DNA from: Pipra filicauda
Lineage: Eukaryota; Chordata; Aves; Passeriformes; Pipridae
NCBI RefSeq assembly: GCF_003945595.2
Contig: NW_024104431.1
Span: 558,001-622,000, forward strand
Length of the DNA: 64,000 nt
Direction of reading: 5' to 3'
Position numbers and translations under genes: made by a program. This document shows, one piece after another, positions 48,014 through 62,683 of the stretch (the stretch's first letter is position 1; each line of letters opens with the position of its first letter). The notes under the pieces were generated by a model. It did not search any database. It saw only the letters and a list, made by a program, of their open reading frames with translations, and had not been told where the DNA came from.

Positions 48014-50136
48014 GTAAGCATTGTCTGTTCATGAAATCCACACCAAAAGGAGTCCAATGCATTTACAAGCCAATTACACTTACTTTAGTATCAATGAAGG
48101 CTAAAAATCTTGTGTTCTATAAGGAGGATCCAAGCTAGAAAAGGCCATAATGTTGCAAAATTGATTGCTACCCAGCACAAGGATCACTCATATTTTAAAC
48201 AAATGGAAGGGTGGGTTACTCTGTGTGTCAGTATATACCTAATGGAGGAAACACCTTCCCCAAATGCAAACACTATGTTCCACAGTTTCCAAGACACCAA
48301 TGAAAATTTTGGGACTAAAGAGTGGTTGAAACATCCTACTTAGAAAAACCCAGGAGCCTCTTTTCTGTCCAAGACATCAGCTATCTTCTCAAAAGAGTTG
48401 TTTTACCAAAAAATCCTGCAAAGCAAGGTAACTGCCAGCTCGGAGCAGTTATACTGCCTTACAGGAAAAGTGGCACTGGGATGAGCAGCATTCCAGAACA
48501 CTGATGTTCTTGTTCCCTTGTGAAAGACAGAAACCTCGGGGACCAAACGTTGGGCAGCAGCAGGTGAGAGCCTGCAGGGCCCTTCCAAGGAGAACGCTGG
48601 AGTGCAGGAGGTGAGCTGTGCAGGAGGTGAGCTGTTCCCTGGCAGAGCCCTTAGGGAATTGCACTTGCACCAGGTCCCTGTGTGGCATCCTCCATCTAGA
48701 GAACAGCATGGGGGCCCAAGTGTTAGCAAGGCTTCTGGGGGAGGAAGAGGATTTTCCCAAGAGTAAATAAAAAAAAAATCACTTATATATTTAATATTTC
48801 ATATAATTTAATATATTAATTAATATAGAATATCAACTCTATAATATTCTATTATTAATGCCATCATTATCTATTATATTTAATATTCTGTATGTTTAAT
48901 ATTTCTATATTTGATATTATTTATATATAATAATAAAATAAAAAAATTAAAAATTCAGTATGCTCTCTGAGCAAAGAAACATTTTTTAGCCTTATGTATG
49001 TCCTTTTACCAGTTCTGTACATCTTACTCCAAAGACTTGCTTTTCAATTACCAAGAGGAAAGACAGTTCACATCAGCCTTTTGCCTCCCAATGCACACAA
49101 TATACGTAATTCATATCTGATTGCACCTGTGCTTTCTTACTCTGAGCACATCAACTTTTGTGACAGTGTACAGAAAACATATGCCAAAAACTCACTTCAG
49201 CATAGAAGGCCCACCCTCTCTCTTCTCTGCAGCAAACTTGGTTAGAATGGATTTTCCAAGCCTGCTGCTGGTACTCTGGAGATACTCTGTAGCTGTCCTT
49301 TGGCTGTAGGCTTCCTGATATTAATATAATTACCACAAAATTGGAAAGCAAAACTCACCGTGAAAATTTCTGTAAAAATACTCAATTACAATATTATCAA
49401 AAACAAAAGCAAAAAGAGGATTAGTAGATACATTCATTAACTTGTCTACTATCTTATCCCTTCTGCAATGCCCAGAGATCCTGAAAACAGCACTGCTTGT
49501 GTGCAGAATTCCTGATTTGTCACCCAGCGACTGTTTCAGTCATGACACCGTTGGCTGAGCTGCTGTTACTCCATCGTTCTGTGGGAGAAGCTCCTTGCCT
49601 TTACATTAATCACCAAATTCTGGGGCATTCCACCAGCTCAACAACTGCTGCCACACCCGGCTCCACCAACGTCAGCAAACATCCATTACCATTTCTGTGT
49701 GATGCAAACACCGAGATCAATCTTATTGATTTTGTGAAGCAGGAAATTCATTTGTGACTATTTGTAAGAGTTTTACACCTTTACGCCTATGTTTTGAATT
49801 TGAACTTGTATTGTCTGTTAGAGCAGCTGTTTGTTATTATGGCAAAACGCAAAATATTAAAGAAAAGGCCAAATAGACGCTTTTTAGAAGATCAGCACTG
49901 TGGGTACACGGAACAAGTCTCGGTGAGGCAGCCTTCAATTCTCTTTCAGTTTTGAAATACAGTTTCCTCAGAATACCACAGAGCCACTGCTGTTAAATTT
50001 ATTTAGTTAGTCCAGTTTTCACACTGGAAACCGAAGCCGTTCATCAGCTTGGAAGGAGGAGCTGGTGTGCCGTGAATTATTCCCTGGATCAGCGAGGAGG
50101 AAGGACCGTCCCGCGGTGTTTTGCCGGGAAGGGCCA
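48014..50136. other. Intergenic, with an AT-rich block
   Basis: No gene recognised. Bases 48765-48960 are nearly pure A/T (taatattt, aatatatta type). Near 48602-48633 a short GC-rich segment duplicates tgcaggaggtgagct in tandem. Confidence 0.5.
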
Positions 50137-50306
50137 GCATTCCCACCGCTCCCGCATTCCCACCGCTCCAGCATTCCCACCGCTCCCGCATTCCCACCGC
50201 TCCCGCATTCCCACCGCTCCAGCATTCCCACCGCTCCCGCATTCCCACCGCTCCCGCATTCCCACCGCTCCAGCATTCCCACCGCTCCAGCATTCCCACC
50301 GTTCCC
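50137..50306 (+). repeat. 17-bp minisatellite, ten units
   Basis: Ten copies of gcattcccaccgctcc plus a final A or C, in a mostly AT-rich surrounding. The last base of each unit follows C A C C A C C A A C, so part of the array repeats as a 51-bp higher-order unit (3 x 17). The long ORFs on both strands here arise because 51 is a multiple of three; no protein is likely. Confidence 0.93.
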
Positions 50307-50312
50307 TTGGCG

Positions 50313-50330
50313 CCCAGCAGGGGGCGGTGG
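50313..50330 (+). promoter_or_regulatory. CTCF-type motif
   Basis: The sequence cccagcagggggcggtgg fits the CTCF core consensus CCASYAGRKGGCRSY on the + strand, directly after the minisatellite. A strong match in sequence; binding is not shown. Confidence 0.5.
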
Positions 50331-50360
50331 CGCCATCCCGGCTCGATCCCGCATCCATCC

Positions 50361-50430
50361 CGATCCCCCCCGGGATGCCGCCGATCCCCCCCGGGATGCC
50401 GCCGATCCCCCCCGGGATGCCGCCGATCCC
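50361..50430 (+). repeat. 21-bp GC-rich tandem repeat
   Basis: Three exact copies of a 21-bp unit (cgatcccccccgggatgccg plus c) at 50361-50381, 50382-50402 and 50403-50423, then a partial fourth. GC-rich and CpG-rich. Confidence 0.93.
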
Positions 50431-50656
50431 GCTGGAGCCCCAATGCCGCGTCCAGACAGTGAGAAACCACATGAACGGGGTTTGCAAAAAGAGAAAATAA
50501 TGAGTGACAGAGAGAGAGCGGGCTATAAATACCTGAATGACTTACAAAAATGCTGCCGAATCATGCACTGTGTTTTACCTTCGATAAAAAAATCCTTTTG
50601 AACACGACTGCACGTTCAAAAAGCCTTCTGTAAAGGGAAGACCTTAGACAGAAATC

Positions 50657-50679
50657 AAAAAAAAAAAAAAAAAAAAAAA
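50657..50679 (+). repeat. Poly(A) run
   Basis: Twenty-three consecutive adenines followed by A-rich sequence. No retrogene body is recognisable upstream, so I call it a simple repeat. Confidence 0.85.
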
Positions 50680-53600
50680 GAAATAAAAGAAAAAGTATCC
50701 CTACAATTAAAAATTAAAAATGTCACGTGAAGTTCTTTGGCTAAGTATACTTTCTTCTTTATTGCAGCTGCAGGAAGGAGGCTTTTGGGGTTGTTCCTCA
50801 GGCCCCAACCCAAGTGCACACACACACAACCTCAGTGCCAATTCCCCCGGTTGACAACGGGGAGATGGGAGGGAAACAAGGGAACAGAAAAAGAGAAACA
50901 GGATTTGGGTTTTTTCCATCTGTGGGCTCTGAAACAGATCTTGGCTACGCTACCTATAGGAGAGTTACAATTGCAGTTCAACTGATCCCATTAGAGCATC
51001 CCAGCTAAAAGAAACAAAACACATTTTTGTAGACTTTTACTCTGTAGTTTTCTACATAGATTCTGTAATCCCTGCTTTAAAAGGATATACACCTTCAGCA
51101 CTGAGTCTTGTTAGGGGAATAACTCACCCTTGGGATGCAAGAAAATTCAGACCACATATGCTAGAACAGTTCTGGGATTATCTTATAAACACACAAAAAT
51201 ACTCCTGCCAACAGTGACACATTGGGCTGATTTATTCTCTGTGTGTTTTCAGATGCCACTACAGCACTGCTCATTAGGGACTGGGCTTAAACAGAGAGTA
51301 CCTCAGTAATGCACACTTTGTATTCTAACTGCAGATCCAGATTTGGGTTCTTTTGGGCATATAGAGCTTAAACGTCATTTTATGTTTTCCTATCCTTTTT
51401 AAAACCAAACTCTAGCTGCATACATACAGCAATAAAAATTTTTGATTTCCCACACGTCTTAAAAAGACCAGTGTAGTCCAGCAAATCCCAGAAAGTGTAG
51501 TAGAAAGTCTAAAGAAGACACTGGTTTGCTCTGTCCTGAAGAGCTAAAATGCTCACCATCTGTATTTCAATATACAGTGGGGCATCAGAAAGCTCATTTG
51601 GAATTTGCAGCACAAAACAGCAACTGTGTTTAAAGCCACCAGTGCTTAAAAGAACAAAATAGTAGGATGCATCTCTAATATTTTTTCCCAAAAGTTCATA
51701 TAAGGTAATTAAGATAAAAATATTTGATTTCAAACTCTGGTATTCCTTCCCCTCCTCCTTCAAACAGGAGTAAAATTGATCATCACGGGCTGAAAAGCAG
51801 TTTGATCTTTGTTACATTGGGACTATGGAATCCAAGCAACTATTTTACAAGGCATTGCAATTGTTTGTACTTGCAAAACTGGATTAAGAAATCACTGCTA
51901 TTCTTAAAACACATTTATCACATACATACTAAAGTCAGCATATTTCTCCTTCGAGCAGAACCCTCAGCCAACCAGAGTGAATTCCCGCGTTCCACCCACG
52001 CTCGTTCTCTCATCCTCCCCTTCCCCAGAGCAATCCCTGCATCTGGCCAGGACAATGTACAAAAGTCTCCCCCTGTGCCTCACCAGGGCACACCTGCCCC
52101 AGGGGTGACCCCTCTGTGCCTCACCTACACTCCCCTCATGTTGTCATAGTTCCCAGCACCCTCGGTGTGGTTACAGACATTAGAAGTTCGGAATAAAGAA
52201 GGTGAGATTATGATTTAAGTCACAAGCCCTGTCCTATTCCAAAGGCACTGGGAATTAAAGCAGTGGCATTACAGTCCCTCACAGGGTAGCTGAGATGAGG
52301 AAAAAAATGAGTACAAGGGGTTTCATTGGACCTCTAGAATTTATAAGTTTGGGCCTTTACTGAACTTTTCAAAGTTTTATGAAACACTTTTCCCTGTTAT
52401 TTCAATTCATTTGTTCTTTGACTGCAGCTTAATTTAAAAAACATGTCTTTTGAGCTGAGTGCGAGTCTGACTAATTCTGTTGTAAATGCTGCTGAAGATG
52501 AATAAAACCAACATCATAATTGACAAAAAAATGAAAAAGGTCTCATACATGCACAACAGCCACACTCAGTCTATTGCCTGATTTATAAGACCACGGTTCT
52601 TGTTTTGTTAACTGACCCAGAATCAACACCCATACTGCTAAAATCTGTACCAGATACAGGGAAATCTTAATGACCAATTATCCAGAAGCTGAAGTTTCTC
52701 TACTCTTCTGTTTTCTCTTCCTATTTCTTTCTTTGTTATACATTTGGCTCCTCTGTTTCCCTTTCCAAGTAAAGTATCCTCATTTAGATTTTATCCCTTT
52801 CCTGATACACTCTCCCTTCCAGTATAAACCAAAGAGTATTCCCAGGCCTTTATCTCTGACCTGTTGCTTCTAAAAGGAGTTACGGGTGGTCTCCAGGCTC
52901 AAGCTCTGTGGCAGGTATGCCATTCTTTCTCCACTTTCCAGGGAAAATGAGAAAAAAGTAGCATGGACATCCTCCTTGCTTCTTACCTCAATCCCTCTGT
53001 TCCTCTCCCATACAAGAAAAGAATTCTTGGGAACCAGATCAAGCGGCTCCTCTGATGAGAGATAGTCCTGTAAATTCTGGTTCATTCTCTGGCTGTTCCT
53101 ACACTTCCAGAAACGTCTCATGGGTATTCATGGTATCACAGTTTATTTCTCATACTAGAATTTCTCTCATTGCTGGTAAATAAGCAGTGTGATACACTGC
53201 CTATGAACAAGATGTCCTCATATTTTTCATAGGCATTCATGGCACCCTCAATTTTAAATGGCATTTCTTGCTACCTATGGTGTATGGCAGGTTGATAATT
53301 GAGACATCCATAGTTTTCCTTCTCCTTAAATGTTTGAATGCTATCCTTCTTTCCCCTCTCTATACAGTCTTCTTTAACAACTAAAGTCATTCTAGGTTCC
53401 CCTTGTCCAAGAAAAATGCATTTTCTCAAATGAAACTTCATTGGAGTGATCAGAGTCAAAAAGTGTTGTTATGCCCCCCTTGCTGGCAAGGAGTGCTGTG
53501 CAACCTTACCTATATTCTACCACTGCCAAAGAAGGAAGTCTATTTTTTTTCCCTCTTGGCAACTCTTTTGGAGGTGCACTATTGTGTTCTCGGAGTCCTC

Positions 53601-56600
53601 GTTCTCAAAGGCTATTGTGAAAACTGTAGTAAACAGAACTTTCAGCATCAGGATACAAGAAACAGGATCCAAGGCTGAAACTATTTGCCAAGAGTGGATG
53701 TGACCGCTGCCCCATTCAGTGCTGGATGGTACAACAGTTCATCTCGGCTTCTCAATATAGTACATTCTGTTATGAGGAGGACAAAGGTGGCAATTACTAA
53801 GAAGCCACGTTGCTGGAGAAAACAGCATCAGGATGTACAAAAAATTTCCTCTCCATCAGGCAACTAAACAACAATCACAGATAGTGGGCTGTAGCCTCCA
53901 TTTGTGTCAGCAGATTTCCACGTACTGTTGTGGAGTTCCGTGATTATGACAACGGAGCTGATGACAACTGAGAATTTGGCCCATGGGTTGAAAATGAAAT
54001 ACTCAGAGTATTTCAATTAGTTTCTTTGCTGTTTGGCAGAATATGTCATGTCAGACACGCCAAATGGTTCACATTTATATAAAACTAGATAAGAACCAGA
54101 AAGTGGTAAATCTAAACATTTAGGAAGTGGAGATTAAATATGGAATTTCTCAGAAATAAACTGTAATGCAGAAGTAGCGTTGCATAGGGAATAAAATACT
54201 GAGAACAGCTATGGAGATAGTGATGTGCTTTCTTCTAGATTATGGAAGGAATAAAGGAAATGTGCAGGGGAAGAAACACCAGATGATAAATCTAATGTTA
54301 AGAGAAAGATTACAAGGATTTTACTGATTACTTAGCACAGTAGAAAGAGTGCATCCAAGCAACTCCAGATGAAGGAAAATAATTGCTTGATGCCACCAAT
54401 CTTCAGCATTCAGGCACATAAAGAAAGGTATTGGGGATGTTACAGACAGAAAAGGCTATTATCTGATTTAATCTCAATCAATTGACCTTCACCCTTTACC
54501 TTCTATGGGTCAGTCCAAGTCCCTGATGTTTTCAGGTCATAACAAGGCTGTAAATTGTCCTTGCTTTCTTCCAGTGCAGCTTCCCACACACTTAAATTGT
54601 ATCAATAGTCCTCCAATGGCCCTTGCAACGTAGAAACCCATTTAAACTGCTATGTAATTCAGAAAACATTACCTGTTTTTACTAATATCCCATCACTTCC
54701 TATATCACTGTCAATTGGATTCTGTGGTGGTGTTGAAATCAAACACAAAGAAGCTGCTTTCCATGTCTGTAAAGCCATTCTGGCACACACAGCCAAAATA
54801 AATTCCCACATCCCTCAAAACCTTTCTGACAACGTGAAGTTTCTGTGCAGAAAGATGTCAGGACCTTTTCTCAGTCTTAACAGTTCATCATGAGCCACCA
54901 GCAGAGAAATCCTTGGCACACAGTTATCCAGGGAGAAAAGATAAAAGAGCACCTCAGGGTCCACAGAAAGGGAGAAGGGTCAGGGAAAAGATGTCCATAA
55001 GGAGGAAAGGTTGAGGGTCATTTTCAGGCACAAATTAACACAAAGAACATCTTTTGGAACTGAATATCTTTATAGAAACTGCTTCTCTCACCTCATGAGT
55101 TTGCCACTTTCTAGCACCTTCTTCACTCTCATGGGTTGGGGACCATGTGCTTAGAAGTCCAAGCAAAAGTTGCCACTCACAGTTTCCACTTTGAAGGCCC
55201 TTTTTTTCTGCACAAGAAGCATGGTTTGGGTTTTCGTAGAAATGGATATTTCTGTCTCCTTACTAGTTTTCATCCAGACAACTCTAGTTGCATAGGAGTC
55301 TGAAACAGCATTTCTGAGTCAGGAAGCAAAGCTGGAGACAACCTTCTTGTTGTTGTTCAGGTCATGAATGTCTGTTTTTCATGATGGACTGTGCACCCCT
55401 AACCAAAACAAAGAGCTGGGGCAAAGCACCCTCTCAGAGCCTACCCAAAGTTATGAGAAAAAGAGCAAGAGACTAAATTCTGCTGGTCTTACTGTCAGAC
55501 ATAAGTTGAAGTTGTGATTCCTGCAGTCATTGACACACACAAATAACTCCATGAAAGTTCTGCCATGGTAGTGGCAGTGGACGTGTGTTAGCATGTGTGG
55601 GATTATGTGCCAGTACTACAATGCTGCTTTTAAAAATGACAGAGAAGGACCTTTGGTGACACAGAAAATTTCTTCACCTTTTGTATCAAATCAAAATGCA
55701 GCTCTATTCTTCACCTCTATCCTTTAAGGAAGTCCATAAACAGGTCGAATCACCTCACTAGTTTAAAGAGCTAAAATAACATTAAAAAATAATAATTTAT
55801 GGAAACGTCTTTGCTAACTTATATTCCAGGAATAACTTACAATTCCTTTGTAAAAGGAATTTCCCAAACTCTGCTCTGAGCAGAGAACATTCTGGAAACT
55901 ATTGCCATGGCAATGCTTTAAAAATTACCCACAGCCTAATTAACATCTGCTTTAGGAGTTCAAGTTATTACAGGGTCATTTATCTCCTCTAAGAATCTTG
56001 TACACAATTGAGCAGATTTTTAATGTTTAACATTTCTGCCTGTAAACTACCAGTGAAAGACGTTCACCTAAGGGAACATGTAGTAGGTAAGTCAGGTCTA
56101 TGTTTCTTTTCAACGTGTCTCACTAATGCCAGTTTTTCTAATCATAGGTTACACGACATCACATATGAAAGAAATGCAGTTCTTTTTTAGAAAGCTCAAA
56201 GCAGACTTAAAAAAAAATTCACACCAGAAAAGAAAACAATAACAAAAAAATCAACCAAACAAACACTAAAAAACAAACTAGACATTCTACAGCTGAAAAA
56301 AACTATTCTCCAAAAGGTCTGATGTGAGTGGTCTGAGAGGCACTTGGTTTGTTGGAAATAAACCTGGAAGCACACACGTCTTGGAGAGGTCCTCTCCAGA
56401 AGAGAGCTTTCCCCATCCTCAGTCTGGCTTTTCTGAAACCATGCTGGCCAGCGTAACTATCCTTCAACCAACTGGTCTCCTCATTTTTTAGGGGACTTAT
56501 TCCTCTGAACTTCATTTTCCAGTGTTAGATTGGCCAGTTGCTTACTAAGAGAAATGGGATATTCACAGGACACACCCTTCAGGCAGGGCATAAAGATCCA

Positions 56601-59600
56601 GAACTCAAAGAGATTCATTTCCCTCAGCTCAAGCAAACCTGCAGCATGTATGTAGATGTCTCTAGGACTCAAAGTTCAGGCTTTACTGAGGGCAGTTTGA
56701 AACTTAAGAGATCTCTGTTTAAATACAAGTAGAATGCAGACCTAGAAAGTTTAAATTAAGCCCTTCTTAAATTTAATTTTGACTTTGCTTAATGTTTTTA
56801 CTATGTGAATCAGTCTAAAGACTCTGGAAAGCCTTTTTGACCATTATTCTGACAGTTACTTTACTTTTGGTTTAATGTTTGGGATTTTTGTTCTTGTTAG
56901 TGTTGTACCCTACGTAATAAGCATACGCTTCTAGTTTAAGAAAGTATTTTTTTTAACTGGTTTGTGTTAGTCTGTAATCCCTTTTAGCAGCATTTCACAA
57001 TGTTAAGAACAGAAAAGGTGTCTAATTGAAACAGCAGAGACAGAACAGGCAGGAGAAAGAGACAAATGGTTCTTGTTAATGCCCTTTGTTGTTTTGTGTT
57101 TTGAGGGGTACACCTGGAATCCTTGCTGCAAAGTACCCAGGAGAGATCAAAAAGCCCTCCTAGATCCTTGCTTCCTTGAGCACAAAGAGAAAACCAAGAC
57201 AGTGTTTCAGTTAATGCAATAATGAGGTCAGAAGAACACAGAAAATCTACTCCTCGCTACAGGAAACCTCAGAAAGGCTTCTTTTCCTCCGGTGTGTGAC
57301 CCCACCCCCGCCATGCACACAGTTCATCACCTCCATTAGAAGGCTCCCCTCCTTGCCCTGTTCCCCCTCTCCCATAGACCCCTGGGATCCCAGCCGTGCC
57401 TTAGGAATCCCAAGGCACTCCTGTATTTTTTGGATGGTGGGTGAAACTCCGTGTCACGGCACAGCAAAGGAGATGCTAATTCAGGTGGCACCAGGCACCC
57501 CCCCTGTTCCTGGGGCAGTCACATGTGAGCACAGCTCTGACAGCAGCACAGACCCCCCAGTGCATCCAGAGAGAGCAGGGGCTGCCTTTCCAATGGAAAC
57601 AGAAGGGCAAAGGAATGATTTGTAAAAGCTTGGGGGCGTGGGCAGACTGATGATGTTCCTCCAGCTGAAGCCCAACAGTTAAAAGAAGATGGTTGAGCAA
57701 GTCAAAGATACTAAAAAAACATTTTAGTCCTTTCTCACTTAAAAGGGATTTTAGAAGACTGGCTTATGTGCAGGGTGACTCTCTACTTTTATTATGGATT
57801 GAGTCATATTTTAATTTGAAATTAGTTATGGGGAAGTATTGTCATCTATTTAAATGATCATTCGGAAGAGCTTCAGCATCAGCTCAGTGGTTATTATTGA
57901 AGCTTAAGGGTAATAAATAATTGGGATATAGAAAAGTAGTGCAGTGTGAAAGTGTGAAGTGAAAGTGTAGCTGGAAGTCAGCAATACTCAAGAGGAAGAA
58001 ATACCTGTAAAGTGGTTTATAGACTTCCGAAGGAATGCTCAAATATGCTCTTACATATAACTTTACCAGATCTTCAAGAAACATGAATATTTAGGTAATC
58101 ATTCTAAAAAGATGTGAATTTAGCAGTTGGCTTTGCTGTCATACCCCCAAGATCTCAGAGCAGGTTGGCTAATTTTCTGTTCCACATTCCTAATTTCCCC
58201 CCTTCTACTAGAAATCAATTTTTATTTTCACAATTTAAGTGGTTTCAGAGAGTTAGAGAACAAAATTAATGTCCCTGGGAAATAAGATATACAGCTGTCT
58301 GTTTAAAAAAAATGCCAGTAGTAGAAATACACATATTTTTACCGGAATTGTTTCTCAAAAATATAAACATTAACTTAAAGAAATGTTTGAGAGTGTTCAA
58401 AAACCTGAGCTGGTAAATGGATCAGACTGTGCAAGATCACATCATATAATATAAAAAATGGGAACTTCACATAACAAAAAAAACTGAGGCAAAAACCTGT
58501 ATCGATGGAGCTGAGGTTTTTTCCAACAAAAAAAAATAAATAAATAAAATAAATTAAAAAAGGTACACTCATGAATAAAGAACTGCAGACTAAATGAACC
58601 TGGAGCTGTGTGATGAGTAAGCAGGACACCAGAACCAGAAAATACAGAATGGAAGGAGCATGCTGCTCCATGTGAGAGCAGTTACCCTGAGTCTTTTCCT
58701 TGTTCTGAGCTAAGATTAGCAGGTTTAATAACTTCACTCCAAGGAATAGGCTAAATTCTTAAAACCAGTAATATTTTTTCCAGTTTTTAGTAATCTTCTG
58801 GACATATGTCTAGAGACAAAAGTGATTTTACTATCTTTTATTTCTCCCAATCACAACGAAAACTCCTCCTCTGCATCACAGTATGGAATGGTAAATTTGA
58901 AACTTTGCTTTTCACATCTTGGGCATTTGTTGTTATGTTTTCACTCCATTATACACCACTGTGACCTGGATTTGTTGTTCTATGCTGCCTGAAAAAATGT
59001 CCTTGAAGAACAAAGCTGTCCAAGTCATGGTCTATAAACAGACCTTTTTTCCCCAAAATCTTCTGTGTTGCCACTTCCCTCTTCCCTCAGTAACATTCCA
59101 TCTGTTTCTAGCAGTGAAAGAGCAGAGCTACTCCCCAGTGAGTTGTAACTTCTGTGGTCTACCTGGAAGAAATAGCTGCAAAATTTTCTCATTCATATTT
59201 AAAGTAATGTTTTGCTCACTCTGTGCTCATTTGAAGAGGTGTAAATTATTACAGAAAAACAACAAATTATGGAAAACCAGCTGCTACTGAAAAAGTGACT
59301 TCAGTTGTGGCCTAGTTTGAACTGTTACGCTCTAAGAAGAGGGGCTGCAATAAGAAAATCCTCCTTTCTGATACACTTTTTTATCTGTACGTTATCCTTA
59401 AAAAAATCTATCTTTTCAGTGATGTATAAGTTGAATAATCCATAATTCCTATTTAGAGCAAAAAAAATCAGCAATGGGTTGCACTCAACACAAAGAGGTT
59501 TTTATATGTGGATACTTTGTAACTATGCCTATCTGAGAAGAAATAAATGAAATACAAATTTCAATTATAATTTCACAATTTAATCATATTTTCTGTTCTA

Positions 59601-62600
59601 CCATTCTACCTCTAATTTTTATACTTTGGTTCAACAGCTTTGGCTTCAGGTTCAACTGCTGGACCAAAGAACTGTACACAGAACAATGAAAGGTCCACAG
59701 AGACCAACAAACACATAAAGGAGTGATCAGGCTCAACTCTCTGAAATTTTCAAATAAAAGTAGGAGAGTTTATATTAAATTTACTTTAGTTCACTGAAAC
59801 AACAGTGGGTTGCCAGGTTCTAGTCCACAATGTACTAAACTGCTACATTTTATTATTTATGACTATATATAAACTCAAATATCACAAATCAACACAATGT
59901 CTTCTGTATATTCCCAAGATTGCATTATTTTGCTACCACAACAATACAGAGGGTAAGAAAATACTAATAATGAAGTTCATAGAGTAAAATCTTATGTAGA
60001 AAAATAAGTTTGATGGCATCTGATACATGTCACATTGAAGGTGCTTCTATATTAACTTACACTGATGGAAATACAAGTAAACATTCTTTTGTATGCAAAT
60101 AGCCTATTAATAAAATATTACCATAAGTAGCATATGTAAAATAGAATCTTTGAAGAGCTCTTTCAGTTCTGCTCTGATAATGCTGAGCACTCAAAGCCAT
60201 AGACAGGAATCACAAGTGCTATTACAATATAAATAATAGAGATCATTCTGAAAAGCACAAAAAATGTTAGTTGCATGTCACCTAGTTACAATCTGAGGAA
60301 ATAAAAAGCCTCAGCAATGTGGAAATATTTTTAATTAGTATTTGAAGCATATTAAAGCCATCAACCAACCCCCCCCCCCAAATCTGCCCTTTATTAATCA
60401 ACTACATTTTGTAACAATGAATTTTTTAGCAGTGAGTATTTATAACCTAAATTAGAAATACAAAGTTTCTGGCTGCTTTGTGTTTTGTTCCTGACCCAGT
60501 GTTATTTTTCCTCCATTTCTGATCCAACCAGCTATTTAAACTCACCAGGATGTTTGCACGTTTCCTAATTCATTTTATATGTTAGCCAGTAGATTTTTTT
60601 TATTAATTTTTTTTTCTGGCGTTCAACACTTTGTATGAAAAGGTAAATTTTATCATGCCAATACCGAGCCCTCAGTGCTCAGGAGAAGTCCTGTTGCCAT
60701 TCTACAGAGTGGCAAAGCACCCTGGCAGAAGATATCACACGTCCTGCCCTGAGAGACTCCAATGTGACAAAAACGAGAGCTTCTCTATTGATAATGAAGG
60801 GTTTCAAGCACACAGTGGGCAGAAGTCCTAACATACTTGAAAAATATTTAACTGAACAATAATGGAGCAGTGCCAAATGCTAAAAGTTACCAAAGATAAT
60901 TTTAATTGTTGTAGATATAATAGTGTTCAATGACAGCTGTTTTGGAACAAAAAGGTTATTTCCTGCAAATTATTGTAATATTTTTCTCCCAAAATAGCTC
61001 CTGATTCACTGCTAAAGTTACCTGGCATCCTCTAATGGTTAGCACAGACTAACAACCAGTTATTAACTTTATTTTTTAAGTGCCTTAAGATCTTAAATGA
61101 AAATAATGATTTATTTGAAAGACTAACAAGAGTCAGTTCAGAAGAGCAGCGGACAAAGCAACAGAACTATTTGCATGAACAAAATGCGATGACTTTAATA
61201 TAATAGCTATTTCGAACTGCATTGCCTGGCATATTTTACTTTCTTGCTCTTCTACAAAACAAAATTCAAGGATCAGCAAGGATTAAAGTCACTGCTTCTC
61301 TGCCCAGCAAAATTCCCTGTGTGTTGGCAGCACGTTTTATGATGAAGATTTAATCTCAGAGTAAGCAGGTATTGCTTACGCAGTAAAAACTCTCATCTGA
61401 GTTTAGCATCTGTGTACATTTACACAAAGCAACACTGGAAAATATTATGCCCTGATAGCACAACTCTTGATGCACGTTTTCACTGTGCTGCTGTCAGGAG
61501 TCTCCCAGCACTGCCTGTGTGGAAGTCAGAAGGCAGAGTTTGGTGTGTATTTGGTTGGACCTACTAACAACATCCACGGGAAAAGAAGCCTCTGCAGTAC
61601 AACTTGTGAGATGTAAGAAAAGGATGCTCCCACCTTATTGTTATGTCACTCCTGGTGATTCTTTCAAAACTAACATGACTAAAAATGACATGATTTTAGA
61701 AGAGTTAGCTTTATAATAATATATACCAATTACGAAGACAATCAAAGAACTGCTTTTTCAGTTTTTGGTCTTGTTATCAAAAGCCACTCAATCTATTGGT
61801 TCTAAAGATTAATGAATGTATTTAAGCCATTATAATTAAATCCATAGGATAGTCTGAATGTCATCTAATTCTCTCTCAGTCTTTACTATCTACATCTGTC
61901 CTAAATAATTACAAAGTATTTAAAATGCGTGTAAGCATCTAAGTACATAAACCTAATTTGCAAGACATTTGAAAGAGCCATATTGATTTAAAACCTCTCT
62001 GCAATAGAAATAAAAGCTGTGGTACCATGGCCATGAGATCCATGCCACTGTGACAGAAATCCTGAGAACTAATACTTAAGGCAAGGAATATACCAGGAGT
62101 TGCTGGGATGTAGTAGCTGCAGTGTAAACAGTTTTTCTACAGAATCATCCTTTAACAGACCAGCAGTATTTCCTATGTCTATCTGAGCACCCTGGAGATT
62201 CGGGTAAAATATGTAAAAACCAGGGATTTTAAAAATAGTGGCTCAAATTGATTCCATCACAACAATGTATAAAAACTATAAAGCGGGACAAAGGTTATAG
62301 GAAATGGAAGTACCAAGAGATCTTCACACAGTTCTCCAAAAGAAACAATGGGAGGGGGAGTATTAATTATTTTTTAACAATTATGAGGGAGTAAATAGCA
62401 CAAAACTACCTTTCTCACACTCTTACAAAGAAAACTCAATTCTCTTCATGAACAAATGTTTAATTAGAACCTGGAAGCAAAGTTCTCTAAATGCTGGAAG
62501 TTAAAATTTGCACTTCTGAGTTTTTAGTCTTTACTGAAATCGGTGAATTCTTGTGTGAGAAAATAAGCAAATTACACGAAAGGAAATAAATTAGGGATTT

Positions 62601-62683
62601 GGGTTGTGATCTGCTGATACAATTATACACAAAATCCTTTTATGAGCATAAAATAATTGTATAGACATCGATGACTTCAGTCG
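50680..62683. other. Intergenic sequence, no gene recognised
   Basis: AT-rich with scattered short ORFs lacking domains. A homopolymer of 11 C lies at 60369-60379. A GC-richer stretch near 57290-57630 holds no recognisable gene. Confidence 0.5.

Noticed and set aside
50003..50601. Overlapping ORFs of 110-180 codons on both strands
   Set aside because: They are made of 17-bp and 21-bp tandem repeats; the 51-bp higher-order period keeps frames open. Residue composition is repeat-derived.
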